From an uncultured Chloroflexota bacterium (GTDB taxonomy: Bacteria > Chloroflexota > Dehalococcoidia > UBA3495): a stretch of DNA of 6,624 bases. The position numbers and the translations under genes were made by a program. Shown here in pieces: positions 6,079-6,624 of this stretch. Positions within the stretch are counted from its first letter, which is position 1. Each line of letters starts with the position of its first letter. Below the pieces are notes generated by a model. It saw only the letters and a list, made by a program, of their open reading frames with translations. It did no database searches and was not told the origin of the DNA. Location: the NCBI GenBank assembly GCA_913052545.1, contig CAJXEF010000114.1, positions 1 to 6,624 of the forward strand. Reading direction: 5' to 3'.

Positions 6079-6624
6079 ATGTTAAGAAACAACAATAAAC
6101 CTAATGACAGTACTGAGGACATGGATGAAACGGAAGGTAGTTTTGATTCAATCAACCTAGTCGCTACCTTTAATAAAGGCTCAGACGACGAATTTACAAA
6201 CGACGATGATAGCGACAACGAAAGACAGGATCTAATTAAACCTGGTCAAAGCAGTGAAATAAACCGCAACCCTGAAACAGACCCCTCCCAAGACCAGTGG
6301 GATGGTAACACAGATCAAGACGAGAATACGCCCCAAGAGGAAGGACCCAACGACACCGACATAGAAAACGAAGAGGCAGAATGGGAACCGGATACAGAGA
6401 CTCTCGAAGTTTTAGACGATCCCGTGAGGATGTACCTCAGGGAAATTGGCAGAGTCAAACTTCTAACCTCTAAGGACGAACAGGAATTAGCCAGGAATCT
6501 CGAGGGCCAAAAATACCTGACTTCACTAGAGAAAGATCTACAAGAGCAGGAAGGGCGGGAAGCGTTTCCGTGGGAATGTACCGCAGCCTTATTGCATAGG
6601 TTGGTCGGAGCCACTCCTTTGATA
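6079..6624 (+). CDS. rpoD: Primary RNA polymerase sigma factor, N-terminal part (cut by window end)
   Basis: The first 182 residues of a sigma-70 family housekeeping factor are present; the frame is still open at the window edge. Sigma region 1.2 is recognised at about residues 112-142, with DDPVRMYLREIGRVKLLT followed by DEQELA. After it, a charged helical stretch and PWECTAALLHRLVGATPL (164-181) resemble the start of the non-conserved linker before region 2, seen in Chloroflexota-type factors. Residues 9-113 are strongly acidic and low in complexity, rich in Asp, Glu, Asn, Gln, Ser and Thr. They stand where the DNA-mimicking region 1.1 sits in other primary sigma factors. The gene follows dnaG by 7 bases, the classic primase-sigma pairing, so the two are almost certainly co-transcribed. 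Regions 2-4, including -10 and -35 recognition, lie outside the window. It could be called sigA; a second group-1/2 paralogue cannot be excluded. Confidence 0.92.
   Translation, partial: MLRNNNKPNDSTEDMDETEGSFDSINLVATFNKGSDDEFTNDDDSDNERQDLIKPGQSSEINRNPETDPSQDQWDGNTDQDENTPQEEGPNDTDIENEEAEWEPDTETLEVLDDPVRMYLREIGRVKLLTSKDEQELARNLEGQKYLTSLEKDLQEQEGREAFPWECTAALLHRLVGATPLI

Noticed and set aside
6315..6614. 99-codon minus-strand ORF opposite rpoD
   Set aside because: It is antisense to the sigma-factor frame, with a Ser-rich composition typical of a shadow of acidic codons.
1..6624. Mobile element, CRISPR array, defence system, tRNA or rRNA
   Set aside because: No terminal repeats, transposase or integrase motifs, spaced direct repeats or cloverleaf-like sequences were found, and all the large genes are core or metabolic.

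Overview
The window carries a signal peptidase, a two-gene 2-oxoacid:ferredoxin oxidoreductase operon, DNA primase, and the start of the primary sigma factor. All of it reads as ordinary bacterial chromosome. The lines I sampled are roughly 40-45% G+C, with intergenic parts lower. My best guess at the source is a Chloroflexota bacterium, perhaps Dehalococcoidia or SAR202-like. That rests on the primase zinc finger having a Cx3C second half, on the long linker after the primase TOPRIM acidic motif, and on the style of the sigma-factor linker. These family traits are recalled, not searched, so the assignment is inference.

Layout from left to right. The left edge has the possible 3' end of an unrecognised plus-strand gene (about 1-57, with a suspicious open extension to 153). 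It is convergent with lepB (167-754, minus). Bases 755-1077 hold a candidate lepB promoter and a near-textbook hairpin terminator (1013-1063) for the kor operon. The kor operon is on the minus strand: a fused gamma-alpha subunit gene (1941-3665) followed by the beta subunit gene (1078-1944), with an ATGA overlap. Bases 3666-4202 separate kor from the divergently transcribed dnaG-rpoD pair. This gap contains a strong candidate kor promoter, a coding-like relic running into the korA start, and a candidate dnaG promoter. dnaG (4203-6071) is followed after 7 bases by rpoD/sigA (6079 to the window end, cut off).

How the genes work together. The Kor subunits form one enzyme that oxidises a 2-oxoacid with CoA and passes electrons to ferredoxin. 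dnaG plus rpoD is the widespread primase/sigma arrangement of the macromolecular-synthesis operon, here without rpsU directly upstream. LepB processes secreted proteins and stands alone.

I see no mobile element, CRISPR array, tRNA, rRNA or defence-like system, and no convincing undescribed system. The parts most worth a second look are the coding-like relic and tandem duplication at the korA start, the long leader behind the kor promoter, and the broken-looking reading frame at the left edge.
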